Below, piece after piece: positions 1-7,684 of a DNA stretch of 28,460 nucleotides. The stretch is from an uncultured Lachnospiraceae bacterium (GTDB taxonomy: Bacteria > Bacillota > Clostridia > Lachnospirales > Lachnospiraceae). The notes under the pieces are model-generated. The model was not told the origin of the DNA. It saw only the letters and a program-made list of their open reading frames with translations, and searched no databases. Where the stretch lies: NCBI GenBank assembly GCA_910588865.1, contig CAJUSJ010000048.1:1-28460 (forward strand), written 5' to 3'. The number at the start of each line of letters is the position of its first letter. The first letter of the stretch is position 1. The translations under genes were made by a program, and so were the position numbers.

Positions 1-618
1 AAGCTGGTAGAGTGCCTGACAGGCTTTAAGTGGATCGGACAGCAGATTCTGAAAGAGGAGAACACCGGCAGGGGACACTACATGTTTGGCCTGGAGGAGA
101 GCTACGGCTGCCTCATCGGCACCTATGCCCGGGACAAGGATGCCGTATCAGCCAGTGTCGCGCTGTGCGAGGCTGCCGCGTACTATAAGACAAAAGATAT
201 GACCCTGTGGGATGCCATGGTCGCTATGTATGAGAAGTACGGCTATTACAAAGACGCCGTGAAGTCCATCGGATTAAGCGGTATCGAGGGACTGGCCAAG
301 ATCCAGAATATCATGGACACCCTGAGGAGCAATACTCCCGCCGAGGTAGGCGGCTACAAGGTAGTGTCCGCGAGGGACTACAAGCTGGATACCATCAAGG
401 ACATGGCTAGCGGCGAGGTAAAGCCCACCGGACTCCCAGCCTCCAATGTTCTCTATTATGATATGAACGACGGCGCGTGGATGTGCGTGAGACCTTCCGG
501 CACGGAGCCTAAGATCAAGTTTTACTACGGCGTAAAGGGAACCTCCCTGGAAGACGCTGAGGCCAAATCAGCGGCATTCGGGCAGGCGGTTCAGTCTATG
601 ATCGATCCCATGCTGTAG
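1..618 (+). CDS. Phosphohexomutase (phosphoglucomutase/phosphomannomutase), C-terminal part
   Basis: This is the 3' end of an alpha-D-phosphohexomutase gene; the frame is open from base 1, so the start lies outside the window and about 205 residues are visible. These cytosolic enzymes interconvert hexose 1- and 6-phosphates and feed glycogen, cell-wall and exopolysaccharide precursors. The sequence shows the domain 3 sugar-binding signature GLEESYG near the left end and the domain 4 phosphate-binding loop RPSGTEPKIKFYYGVKG near the C-terminus, both standard in the family. The second mutase in the window (glmM) is a different member, so this copy is more likely a phosphoglucomutase or phosphomannomutase. 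Substrate preference cannot be settled from this fragment. Confidence 0.9.
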   Translation, partial: KLVECLTGFKWIGQQILKEENTGRGHYMFGLEESYGCLIGTYARDKDAVSASVALCEAAAYYKTKDMTLWDAMVAMYEKYGYYKDAVKSIGLSGIEGLAKIQNIMDTLRSNTPAEVGGYKVVSARDYKLDTIKDMASGEVKPTGLPASNVLYYDMNDGAWMCVRPSGTEPKIKFYYGVKGTSLEDAEAKSAAFGQAVQSMIDPML

Positions 619-645
619 GGAAAAAGCAAATAAGATTTTTAAAAT

Positions 646-672
646 GGGGACATGCAGGTTTTGCGTGTCCCC
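646..672. terminator. Putative bidirectional terminator hairpin
   Basis: A 10-bp stem (646-655 with 663-672, one G-U pair) with a 7-nt loop lies between the convergent mutase and CmpB-like genes. On the minus strand it is followed by a T-rich stretch; on the plus strand the T-rich run downstream is weaker. The convergent position fits shared termination. Confidence 0.6.
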
Positions 673-683
673 AAATCTGTCCT

Positions 684-1631
684 CTATTTTATATTCAGCA
701 TATCCCGCAGCTCCTTGAGAGCCTCCCCAAACCTTTTGGAGGAGGCAGAGGGGTTGCCTTTTAAGATCCCTTTCCGGTATAGGGACATGTGGGAGGAAAG
801 CTTCTTTCTGGCGGCCAGCAGCTCCTGCTTCCGTCTGAGAAGAGCCTGGACCCGCTCCGCCACCACGGCAGGCAGTTCTTCCAGCTCTTCCGCCTCCTGA
901 GTGATGAGGGAAGCCGCCTCCTCCTTAAGTTCCGCGGCCTTAAGAAGAGTTTCCTGCCGCAGCCCGGCCGCGCTGTTTTTCCATTCCGCTACCCGATGTC
1001 TGGCATCGCCGCGGATCTCCTCCACCCGCTGGGCAGTCTGGGCTTTCAAAAGCGCCAGCTGGGTCTGCATTTCCTCCAGCTCCCCTTTCATCCTTGTCAT
1101 GGCCTCCAAGGCTTTTCCCAGAGCCAGAGCCTCCTTGGTAGACTGTATGGTATCTGTGAAAAAGAATCCGCTGACCACCGCCAGGAGAGGAAGCTCCAGG
1201 GAGGAGGGGAAGGAGAGCACTGCCTGGGCTATGGGCTGATGGATGACCTCTGTCAGAAGGATGGTCAGAAATCCCCAGGCAATGGAGGAGGTGAGACAGA
1301 TATACCCGTTGATCTGGAAGCGCTGGTTGCTGTAATCCCAGTATTTCATCTTAAATAACCGCTCCATGGACCAGCCGGTGACATATTCCAGTACAGTGGC
1401 GGCCACAACCCCGGAAATATATACAAGGACTAAGTTGTCCCTCACGGGAAGGGAGACCCACAGCATCATCACGGCCCCGGTGCCGTAGAGAGGGAGCATG
1501 GGAAGGCGGAGAAATCCCCGGTTGACAAAATGTCCTGTCTTTAAGGACACGTAAGTGGACTCAAAGATCCATCCGAAAAAACAGTAGATGTAGAAAAACG
1601 AGAGCCAGTGGTACCATTGGTAAGTGTACAT
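684..1631 (-). CDS. CmpB-like (PF06541-type) membrane protein with long C-terminal coiled coil
   Basis: The 315-residue product resembles the 'putative ABC-transporter type IV / CmpB' family, multi-pass membrane proteins common in Clostridia whose biochemical role is not established. Residues 1-160 hold about four or five hydrophobic segments with the aromatic motif YIYCFFGWIFES near residue 20 and a GYICLTSSIAWG segment near 110, both typical of the family. From about residue 165 to 300 the protein becomes a highly charged Glu/Lys/Arg/Ala-rich helix, probably a cytoplasmic coiled coil, longer than in many relatives. The start chosen (ATG ending at 1631) has a clear AGGAGG 7-8 bases upstream; the frame extends 48 codons further, but without an RBS. 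It is transcribed alone and convergently with the mutase gene. An actual transport function is doubtful because no ATPase partner is adjacent. Confidence 0.8.
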   Translation of the reverse strand: MYTYQWYHWLSFFYIYCFFGWIFESTYVSLKTGHFVNRGFLRLPMLPLYGTGAVMMLWVSLPVRDNLVLVYISGVVAATVLEYVTGWSMERLFKMKYWDYSNQRFQINGYICLTSSIAWGFLTILLTEVIHQPIAQAVLSFPSSLELPLLAVVSGFFFTDTIQSTKEALALGKALEAMTRMKGELEEMQTQLALLKAQTAQRVEEIRGDARHRVAEWKNSAAGLRQETLLKAAELKEEAASLITQEAEELEELPAVVAERVQALLRRKQELLAARKKLSSHMSLYRKGILKGNPSASSKRFGEALKELRDMLNIK

Positions 1632-1773
1632 AAAAACCTCCTGTAAAAAATCTGACTTTATCATATCTGTTTTTCCCGCCGCCCGCAATACCAAACCTGC
1701 CATTTCATGCCTGGATGCTATAACAGGGTAACTTTTCACAGACTTGCTGGCAGACAGAGGCCAGGCTGTTAAC

Positions 1774-1779
1774 ATTATA
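1774..1779 (-). promoter_or_regulatory. Possible promoter -10 for the CmpB-like gene
   Basis: The minus strand reads a perfect TATAAT about 140 bases upstream of the start codon. No convincing -35 hexamer lies at 17 bp, so this is a weak call based on the -10 alone. Confidence 0.35.
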
Positions 1780-1871
1780 ACCGGAAAAGGGCAAAGAAAA
1801 ACGGCCCCGCTCTCACAGGACCGCCTTCTTAGGGAATGGTAGGTATATTTTAGGAAATTGTTTTAGGGGGG

Positions 1872-1978
1872 CCTGCCAGGGTTGCCCCTGACAGGTATGA
1901 GTATGAAAAAGCTTTGTGATTTCAAGTGGTTAACTTGAAACAAAGGCCCGTTACCCTTTCGGATAACGTAGTTCAAGT
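1872..1978. other. Candidate structured RNA region with alternative hairpins
   Basis: This gene-free stretch holds four inverted repeats in about 110 bases: 1872-1881 with 1886-1895 (one mismatch); 1911-1927 with 1933-1947 (two 7-bp stems separated by a 3-nt bulge); 1949-1953 with 1964-1968, capped by a small CC/GG stem; and 1933-1939 with 1972-1978. The segment TTCAAGT occurs at 1921 and again at 1972, and both copies are complementary to ACTTGAA at 1933, so two folds are mutually exclusive. I could not match it to a riboswitch class I know. Transcript direction is unknown. Confidence 0.4.
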
Positions 1979-2074
1979 ATATAAGATAAATGTGACCAAA
2001 GTGTGTATTGGAGATAAAATAAGAATAAACAAAATAAAATAAAAAAAACTCTTTAAAAACACAGGGAGATTGTA

Positions 2075-2080
2075 TATAAT
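2075..2080 (+). promoter_or_regulatory. Likely promoter -10 upstream of mreB
   Basis: A perfect TATAAT follows a TG dinucleotide and sits in a very AT-rich tract. The hexamer 17 bp upstream, TTTAAA, is a poor -35. A start near 2087 would give a leader of roughly 180 nt before mreB. Confidence 0.5.
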
Positions 2081-2115
2081 AAAATCGACAATGTGGAATC
2101 ATATGTATAAGAGTA

Positions 2116-2145
2116 CCCTCTGGCATGTGTACAGAGGGGTCTTTT
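2116..2145 (+). terminator. Intrinsic terminator or attenuator in the mreB leader
   Basis: A 7-bp GC-rich stem (2116-2122 with 2132-2138) is followed by a short T-rich run (GTCTTTTAT). It lies between the probable promoter at 2075 and the mreB start, so it could attenuate mreB or end an upstream transcript. A second 7-bp hairpin (2214-2220 with 2226-2232) lies 20 bases before the mreB RBS. Confidence 0.5.
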
Positions 2146-2270
2146 ATCTCATTTCAGGATAAAGTCTCAGAGGATGGGACAAGCTTGAACAAAGGGCAAG
2201 GAAGCAAAAGGGGCCTTCGGCAGATCCGAAGGGGTATATTAAGGTTGAAAGACAGGAGGAAGCAGAGCAT

Positions 2271-3275
2271 ATGTTGATGTCCAACGACATTGGGATTGAT
2301 TTGGGTACAGCCAGTATTCTTGTGTATATAAAAGGGAAGGGCGTGGTGTTAAAAGAGCCTTCCGTGGTAGCCATTGACCGGGATTCCAACAAGATCATCA
2401 CTTTCGGCGAGGAGGCCCGCCTGATGATCGGAAGGACACCAGGCAACATCGTGGCCATCCGGCCCCTCAGGCAGGGGGTTATCTCCGATTACACGGTTAC
2501 AGAGAAGATGCTCAAGTATTTCATCACCAAAGCGGTGGGGAAGAAGGCTTTGAGAAAACCAAGGATCGCCGTGTGTATCCCCAGTGGGGCCACAGAGGTG
2601 GAGAGAAAGGCCGTGGAGGATGCCACCTACCAGGCAGGTGCCAGGGATGTGTCCATTATCGAGGAGCCTGTGGCCGCGGCCATCGGCGCGGGCATTGACA
2701 TCTCCAAGGCCTGCGGCAACATGATTGTGGATATCGGCGGCGGCACGGCGGACATCGCTGTGATCTCCCTGGGAGGCACGGTGGTGAGCACATCCATCAA
2801 GGTGGCTGGAGATGATTTTGACGAGGCGCTGGTGCGGTATATGAGGAAGAAACACAATCTTCTCATAGGAGAGAGGACCGCGGAGGAGATCAAGATCAAC
2901 ATCGGAGCCGCCTACAAGAGGCCTGAGGTCCTGACCATGGAGGTGAGAGGCCGGAACCTGGTAACCGGGCTTCCAAAGACCATTGTAGTCACCTCTGACG
3001 AAACCCTGGAGGCCCTGCGGGAGCCTGCCATGCAGATCGTGGACGCGGTTCACAATGTATTGGAGAGGACGCCGCCGGAGCTTGCGGCTGACATTTTCGA
3101 CAGAGGTATTGTTCTCACCGGAGGAGGCTCCCTGCTCAGCGGCCTGGACTCCCTGATTGAGGAGAAAACAGGGATCAGCACCATGATCGCGGAGGACCCC
3201 CTGACCGCTGTTGCCATCGGCACAGGGAAATTTATCGAGTTTTCCCACAGCGTAGACAGTAAAAAGGACTTTTAG
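2271..3275 (+). CDS. mreB: MreB/Mbl-family actin-like shape protein
   Basis: The 334-residue protein is a bacterial actin homologue that polymerises on ATP beneath the membrane and guides the elongasome. Visible actin-fold motifs are phosphate-1 DLGTAS (residues 10-15), phosphate-2 DIGGGTAD (154-161) and the adenosine motif TGGGS (283-287); length matches the family. The start at 2271 follows AGGAGG at 2254-2259 with 11-base spacing; an in-frame ATG at 2277 is too far from the RBS. No mreC or mreD follows, so this may be a stand-alone paralogue (Mbl or MreBH type) rather than the one in the classical mre operon; MreB versus Mbl cannot be separated by eye. A terminator-like hairpin in its leader suggests regulated expression. 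Confidence 0.9.
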   Translation: MLMSNDIGIDLGTASILVYIKGKGVVLKEPSVVAIDRDSNKIITFGEEARLMIGRTPGNIVAIRPLRQGVISDYTVTEKMLKYFITKAVGKKALRKPRIAVCIPSGATEVERKAVEDATYQAGARDVSIIEEPVAAAIGAGIDISKACGNMIVDIGGGTADIAVISLGGTVVSTSIKVAGDDFDEALVRYMRKKHNLLIGERTAEEIKINIGAAYKRPEVLTMEVRGRNLVTGLPKTIVVTSDETLEALREPAMQIVDAVHNVLERTPPELAADIFDRGIVLTGGGSLLSGLDSLIEEKTGISTMIAEDPLTAVAIGTGKFIEFSHSVDSKKDF

Positions 3276-3286
3276 CGGCTGCCCCT

Positions 3287-3326
3287 GCCGCCGCGCGGCG
3301 GGTAGGGGGAAGGGTTTCCCCTACTT
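3287..3326 (+). repeat. Partial copy (3' half) of the dispersed 81-bp repeat
   Basis: Right after mreB, this stretch holds the GCGCGGCGGGTAGGGGG...CCCCTACTT part of the repeat but lacks the first hairpin. It abuts the full copy at 3330 head to tail. The hairpin GTAGGGG/CCCCTAC (3302-3308 with 3318-3324) is intact. Confidence 0.7.
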
Positions 3327-3329
3327 GAT

Positions 3330-3410
3330 GTACACGGGGCGGAGAGGAGTATGGCCGCTAAAGCGGCTCTGTCCCGGCACGGCGAGTAGGGGGAAGGGAC
3401 TCCCCCGCTT
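3330..3410 (+). repeat. Dispersed 81-bp two-hairpin repeat, copy 1
   Basis: This copy begins GTACACGGGGCGGAG and ends near CCCCCGCTT. It contains the palindrome GGCCGCTAAAGCGGC and a second G-run/C-run hairpin. By eye it differs from the copy at 9095 at about 10 of 81 positions. It lies between mreB and recD2, in the direction of transcription. Confidence 0.85.
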
Positions 3411-3502
3411 AATTCATGCCCGGATATTTAAGAGAAAGGCATGGGTTCTCACAAGACGGACCTTCCCCGGGGCGGGACAGGTCCAGAATCAGAGGTGGCG
3501 TC

Positions 3503-5791
3503 ATGGCGGCAGTGACCGGATTTGTGGAGAAAATCAAATATCGCAATGAAGACAATGGCTACACGGTTCTCACCGTGTCCTCGGAGGGGGAAGAGTATGT
3601 CCTGGTGGGAACCTTCCATTACATAAACGAGGGGGAGATGGTCCAGGCTTTCGGAGCCATGACGGAGCACCCGGTCTACGGGGAACAGCTCCAGGTGGAG
3701 AGCTATGAGATCAAGGAGCCCCAGGATACTTTTGCCATGGAGAGGTACTTAGGCTCAGGGGCCATTAAGGGGGTGGGAGCTGCCCTGGCCGCCAGGATCG
3801 TCCGGCGGTTCAAGGCAGATACTTTCCGGATCATTGAGGAGGAGCCGGAACGCCTTGGGGAGGTTAAGGGTGTCAGCGAGAAGCTGGCCATGTCCGTGGC
3901 CCAGCAGATGGAGGCCAAGAAGGACATGCGTCAGGCCATGATGTTTCTTCAGGACTACGGCATTTCCATGAACCTGGCGGTAAAGATCTATCAAGAGTAC
4001 GGCTACCGGATGTACGGAATCCTGAAAGAGAATCCCTACCGTCTGGCAGACGATATCCCGGGAGTGGGCTTTAAGATGGCCGATGAAATCGCTCGGAAGG
4101 GAGGGATTCTGGCTGATTCCGACTATCGGGTCAAGGCGGGGATTCTCTACACCCTTTTCCAGGCCTCGGCCCAGGGGCACACTTATCTGCCGAAAGAGGA
4201 ATTGCTCCGTCAGGCCTCGGATCTTTTGAAGGTGGACCTGGACTTAGACAAATATCTGATGGACATGCAGATGGAGCGCCGCCTGGTGGTGAAAGGAAAG
4301 TCCAGGGAGGAAACCGGTTACCCCGTTTTGCCCCGGGACCAGGAGGCGGAGGAAGAGCAGGTTGTGGTCTATGCCGCTACCTATTACTATATGGAACTGA
4401 ATGCGGCCAGGATGCTTCACGACTTAAATGTCCGGGGCAAGGTGCCTCTGGATGATATCCACAAGCGTCTGGAGCAGATCCGGCAGCCTGATGATCCCCG
4501 GTTGGACCCACTCCAGGCCAAGGCCGTGGAGGAGGCGGTAAACAGCGGGCTTTTGATCATCACCGGCGGCCCCGGTACAGGCAAGACCACCACCATCAAC
4601 ACCATTATCCGGTATTTTGGCTCTCAGGGTCTGGATATCCTTTTGGGCGCGCCTACAGGGCGGGCGGCCAAGCGGATGACCGAGGCCACGGGCTGTGAGG
4701 CCAGAACGATCCACAGGATGCTGGAGCTTGCGGGCGGTCCGGGGGATGACGGGAATGTAAATACCCGGTTTCAGAAAAATGAGGAGAATCCTCTGGAGGC
4801 GGATGTGATCATCATCGACGAGATGTCCATGGTGGATATTTATCTGATGCATTCCCTTCTGAAAGCGGTCAGCGTGGGAACCAGGCTGATCCTGGTGGGG
4901 GATGTGGACCAGCTTCCCTCTGTGGGGCCGGGAAACGTGCTCAAGGACATGATCCGCTCCGGCTGCTTTAACGTGGTGGAGCTGACCCGTATTTTCCGTC
5001 AGGCCGCGGAGAGCGACATTATCGTCAATGCCCATAAGATCAACGGCGGAGAGCGGATCGACCTGGCAAAGCGGAGCAAGGATTTTCTTTTTATAAGAAG
5101 GAACAATCCCGACGCCATCATAGCCGCGACGATTACCCTGATGACCAGGAAGCTGCCGGATTACGTGAAGACCAAGCCCCTGGACATTCAGATCATGACG
5201 CCTATGAGAAAAGGGGTTCTCGGAGTGGAGCGGTTAAACGGCATCCTCCAGTCTGTCCTCAATCCCCCGGACAAACAAAAGCCGGAGAGGGAATCCGGCG
5301 GTACCGTGTTTCGGCTGGGAGACAAGGTAATGCAGATCAAGAACAACTACCAGCTGGCGTGGGAGATCCGGGGTGAGCGGGGCATTATCCAGGAGACAGG
5401 CACAGGAGTGTTCAACGGGGATATGGGCATTATCCGGGAGATCAATCTTTTCGCGGAGACGGTCCGGGTGGAATTTGAGGAGAAAAGGGATGAGAGAAAG
5501 ATGGTGGAGTACAGCTTTAAACAGCTGGAAGAGCTGGAGCTGGCATACGCCATCACCATCCACAAATCCCAGGGAAGCGAGTATCCGGCAGCGGTTATTC
5601 CCATCCACAGCGGTCCCCGGATGCTCATGAGCCGGAACCTGATCTACACCGCGGTCACCAGGGCCAAGTCCTGCGTGTGCCTGGTGGGACTGCCGGAGGT
5701 GTTCCAGCAGATGGTGGACAACCAGGTGGAACAGAGAAGGTATTCGGGCCTGAAAGACAGGATCCGGGAGCTGAAAGAACAGGGGGTATGA
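3503..5791 (+). CDS. recD2: RecD2-type ATP-dependent DNA helicase
   Basis: This superfamily 1B 5'-3' DNA helicase of the RecBC-independent RecD2 type acts in DNA repair and replication-fork maintenance. The 762-residue length suits RecD2 proteins, which carry an extended N-terminal region (OB-like and helix-hairpin-helix segments, e.g. GVGFKMADEIA) before the motor. Visible helicase motifs are Walker A GGPGTGKTTT near residue 355, Walker B IIIDEMSMVD near 435, motif III VGDVDQLPSVGPGN near 475 and motif VI YTAVTRAK near 717. The start was set at the ATG at 3503, preceded by GAGGTGG and followed by the usual N-terminus AAVTGFVEKI; the open frame runs 29 codons further upstream, out of the repeat region, and that extension is unlikely to be translated. 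comF starts 7 bases after its stop, so the two are probably co-transcribed. Confidence 0.95.
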   Translation: MAAVTGFVEKIKYRNEDNGYTVLTVSSEGEEYVLVGTFHYINEGEMVQAFGAMTEHPVYGEQLQVESYEIKEPQDTFAMERYLGSGAIKGVGAALAARIVRRFKADTFRIIEEEPERLGEVKGVSEKLAMSVAQQMEAKKDMRQAMMFLQDYGISMNLAVKIYQEYGYRMYGILKENPYRLADDIPGVGFKMADEIARKGGILADSDYRVKAGILYTLFQASAQGHTYLPKEELLRQASDLLKVDLDLDKYLMDMQMERRLVVKGKSREETGYPVLPRDQEAEEEQVVVYAATYYYMELNAARMLHDLNVRGKVPLDDIHKRLEQIRQPDDPRLDPLQAKAVEEAVNSGLLIITGGPGTGKTTTINTIIRYFGSQGLDILLGAPTGRAAKRMTEATGCEARTIHRMLELAGGPGDDGNVNTRFQKNEENPLEADVIIIDEMSMVDIYLMHSLLKAVSVGTRLILVGDVDQLPSVGPGNVLKDMIRSGCFNVVELTRIFRQAAESDIIVNAHKINGGERIDLAKRSKDFLFIRRNNPDAIIAATITLMTRKLPDYVKTKPLDIQIMTPMRKGVLGVERLNGILQSVLNPPDKQKPERESGGTVFRLGDKVMQIKNNYQLAWEIRGERGIIQETGTGVFNGDMGIIREINLFAETVRVEFEEKRDERKMVEYSFKQLEELELAYAITIHKSQGSEYPAAVIPIHSGPRMLMSRNLIYTAVTRAKSCVCLVGLPEVFQQMVDNQVEQRRYSGLKDRIRELKEQGV

Positions 5792-5798
5792 CGAATAT

Positions 5799-6527
5799 AT
5801 GGAGAAACGGTTACAGAAGATAACAGGCAGGGCGGCGGATCTTTTCTTTCCCCGCCGCTGTCCGGTGTGCTTTGACATTGTAAAGCCTTACGGGGAGCTG
5901 ATCTGCCCCGGGTGCGCGGGAAAGCTTTCCCCGGTAAAAGGTCCCGCGTGTAAAAAGTGCGGTAAATCCGTGGGCAGCGAGTCTGAGGAATACTGTCTGG
6001 ACTGCGGGAGGCATGAGAGATCCTTTGAGTACAATCTGGCGGTGTTCCATTACAATGACTGTGCCAGCCGTTCCATGGCTGGCGTGAAATATAAAAACAA
6101 GCGGGAATTTCTGGACTTCTATGGGGAGGCTGCCTGGCTCCGGTTTGAGAGGCAGTTAAGACGCGCGGCCCCTGAGGTCATCGTACCGGTACCGGTCCAT
6201 CCCAGCCGGAAAAGGGCCAGGGGCTTTAACCAGGCAGAGGTGCTGGCGGAGAAGCTGGCCGCCCATATGGCTGTGCCCGTGTGCCGGGGGGGACTGGTCA
6301 GGGTCAAAAGAACCGCTCCCCAGAAGGAACTGGACCCTGCTCAGAGGCTTAAGAACCTGCGGCAGGCCTTCGCGCCGGGGAAGCTTCCTGCCGGGGTGAG
6401 CACGGTGCTGCTGGCCGACGACATCTACACAACAGGAAGCACCTTGGAGGCCTGCGCCCGGACGCTTAAGGCCATGGGGGTCCAAAAAGTATACACCCTC
6501 ACCCTCTTTGTGGGACAGGGAGCGTAA
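5799..6527 (+). CDS. comF: ComF family phosphoribosyltransferase-like protein
   Basis: The 242-residue protein has the ComF layout: an N-terminal zinc-ribbon region with Cys pairs at 21/24, 36/39, 51/54 and 66/69, then a type I phosphoribosyltransferase domain ending in the PRPP-binding loop VLLADDIYTTGST (203-215). ComF proteins support natural transformation in several bacteria, where they act with DNA-processing machinery in the cytosol; the enzymatic substrate is uncertain. The gene begins 7 bases after recD2 and uses an AGGGGG sequence within the recD2 end as its RBS. The recD2-comF pairing places two DNA-handling genes in one transcript. Competence itself cannot be concluded, since other com genes are not in view. 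Confidence 0.93.
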   Translation: MEKRLQKITGRAADLFFPRRCPVCFDIVKPYGELICPGCAGKLSPVKGPACKKCGKSVGSESEEYCLDCGRHERSFEYNLAVFHYNDCASRSMAGVKYKNKREFLDFYGEAAWLRFERQLRRAAPEVIVPVPVHPSRKRARGFNQAEVLAEKLAAHMAVPVCRGGLVRVKRTAPQKELDPAQRLKNLRQAFAPGKLPAGVSTVLLADDIYTTGSTLEACARTLKAMGVQKVYTLTLFVGQGA

Positions 6528-6543
6528 ATTATAGAAAAACCCG

Positions 6544-6572
6544 TTGACGTTTTCGGTTACATGTGATATAGT
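6544..6572 (+). promoter_or_regulatory. Promoter of the rpmG-secE-nusG-rplK-rplA unit
   Basis: TTGACG (6544-6549) and TATAGT (6567-6572) are separated by exactly 17 bp, a good vegetative sigma-factor promoter. It starts 17 bases after the comF stop and would give a leader of roughly 130 nt ahead of rpmG, with a long T-run near the transcript start. Confidence 0.8.
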
Positions 6573-6708
6573 TAACGGGCGAATGGAAGAACAGAGGTCT
6601 TTTTTTTATGCTCAAAATTACTTTCTGTTTATATGCACAGACAGGGGACGGTTTGTCCATAGATAAAGACCGCACAACAACGAAATTTGATAAGTGGAGG
6701 TGGAAGTC

Positions 6709-6858
6709 GTGCGCACAAGGATTACACTGGCATGTACGGAATGCAAACAACGTAATTATAACATGACGAAGGATAAGAAGACCCATCCTGACAGAATGGA
6801 GACGAAAAAGTACTGCAGATTCTGCAAAACACACACTTTGCACAAAGAAACCAAGTAA
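6709..6858 (+). CDS. rpmG: 50S ribosomal protein L33
   Basis: This 49-residue protein begins with a GTG codon 8 bases after GGAGG and reads VRTRITLACTECKQRNY, the characteristic L33 N-terminus. L33 binds 23S rRNA in the large subunit near the E site. It carries four zinc-ligand cysteines, CTEC (9/12) and CRFC (37/40), so it is the zinc-containing (C+) form; many Firmicutes also hold a zinc-free paralogue elsewhere. It is the first gene of the secE-nusG-rplKA unit, a standard clostridial order. The GTG start and small size make it easy to miss. Confidence 0.95.
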   Translation: MRTRITLACTECKQRNYNMTKDKKTHPDRMETKKYCRFCKTHTLHKETK

Positions 6859-6884
6859 TCAGGCTTAGTAGAGGATGTGAAGAT

Positions 6885-7085
6885 ATGGCAGAAACAGCAA
6901 GCAAAGAGAAAGAGAAAAAAAGCTTTTTCAAAGGTTTAAAAGTCGAGTTTGGCAAAGTTATCTGGCCTACCAGGGAGACTGTGGGCAGAGAGACCGCTGT
7001 GGTGGTCGCCTGTTCTGTGGCCCTTGGCTTGATCATCGCACTTCTGGATTTGATCATAAAGTTCGGTCTTAGTTTTATTTTATAA
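6885..7085 (+). CDS. secE: Preprotein translocase subunit SecE
   Basis: SecE is the essential small clamp subunit of the SecYEG channel in the cytoplasmic membrane. The 66-residue product has a charged N-terminal amphipathic stretch (KSFFKGLKVEFGKVIWPTRE, the hallmark 'VxWP' motif at about residues 27-30) and one hydrophobic transmembrane segment (about 40-60). This is the short single-span form usual in Gram-positive bacteria. It lies 26 bases after rpmG and 16 bases before nusG, in the conserved order of this operon. Confidence 0.95.
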   Translation: MAETASKEKEKKSFFKGLKVEFGKVIWPTRETVGRETAVVVACSVALGLIIALLDLIIKFGLSFIL

Positions 7086-7101
7086 GGGCAAAGGTGAACG
7101 T

Positions 7102-7620
7102 ATGGCAGAGGCAAACTGGTATGTGGTCCATACCTATTCAGGCTATGAAAACAAGGTAAAGGTCGATATCGAGAAGACCATTGAGAACCGGAATCTGCAG
7201 GATCAGATCCTGGAGGTGGCGGTCCCCATGCAGGCAGTGGTGGAGATAAAGAACGGAGTGGAGAAAGCGGCGGACAAAAAGCTGTTTCCCGGCTATGTGC
7301 TCATCAACATGGTCATGAATGACGACACCTGGTACGTGGTGCGCAACACCCGCGGCGTTACAGGGTTCGTCGGGCCCGGTTCCAAGCCCGTTCCCCTGTC
7401 TGTGGAGGAGATGGCCAGCCTCAACTTCAAGATCCCTGAGGTGGTGGTGGACTTTGAGGTGGGCGACATGGTAGTGGTAACTGCCGGTGCGTGGAAAGAC
7501 ACCGTCGGCGCCATCAAGTCCATCAATGAGACGAAGAAGACCGTGACCATCAGCGTTGAGATGTTCGTTGGCCGTGAGACGCCGGTAGAACTTGGCTTTA
7601 AAGAAGTGAAAAAGATGTAA
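7102..7620 (+). CDS. nusG: Transcription termination/antitermination protein NusG
   Basis: NusG binds RNA polymerase and links it to Rho or to the ribosome. The 172-residue protein has the NGN domain (WYVVHTYSGYENKV at the N-terminus, FPGYVLI near residue 63, VRNTRGVTGFVG near 80) and a C-terminal KOW domain beginning about residue 120 (FEVGDMVVVTAGAWKDTVGAIKSI). Length and motif order are typical. It lies between secE and rplK as in most bacteria. The Rho partner is also encoded in this window (14667). Confidence 0.97.
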   Translation: MAEANWYVVHTYSGYENKVKVDIEKTIENRNLQDQILEVAVPMQAVVEIKNGVEKAADKKLFPGYVLINMVMNDDTWYVVRNTRGVTGFVGPGSKPVPLSVEEMASLNFKIPEVVVDFEVGDMVVVTAGAWKDTVGAIKSINETKKTVTISVEMFVGRETPVELGFKEVKKM

Positions 7621-7633
7621 CTGAAAGCAGCAA

Positions 7634-7662
7634 GTGGGAGGGACATCCCCCGACAATACCAC
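7634..7662 (+). promoter_or_regulatory. L1-binding-site mimic in the rplK leader
   Basis: Between nusG and rplK, the RNA would form GUGG/CCAC (7634-7637 with 7659-7662), an asymmetric loop with GA on one side and GACAAUA on the other, and an inner GGG/CCC stem. From memory, 23S rRNA helices 76-77, the ribosomal L1 site, have GUGGGAGGC on one side and GCCGAC...AAUACCAC on the other, so the mimicry is close. This is the expected site for translational feedback by L1 on the rplK-rplA message; the inference rests on sequence likeness. Confidence 0.75.
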
Positions 7663-7684
7663 ATTATTTAGGAGGTGCCTAATT

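Noticed and set aside
1872..1978. Match to a known riboswitch (SAM, TPP, c-di-GMP, FMN, purine, T-box)
   Set aside because: I looked for the conserved cores of these classes and found none; only the generic alternative pairing remains.
1863..2126. An 87-codon minus-strand frame in the gap upstream of mreB
   Set aside because: No RBS, no recognisable motifs, and it overlaps the hairpin-rich stretch and the likely mreB promoter.
2349..3248. A 299-residue frame opposite mreB
   Set aside because: It is a shadow of the well-supported mreB gene and has no recognisable motifs.
3416..3502. In-frame upstream extension of recD2
   Set aside because: No RBS precedes 3416, the added residues are low-quality, and the ATG at 3503 has a GAGGTGG and gives the normal RecD2 N-terminus.
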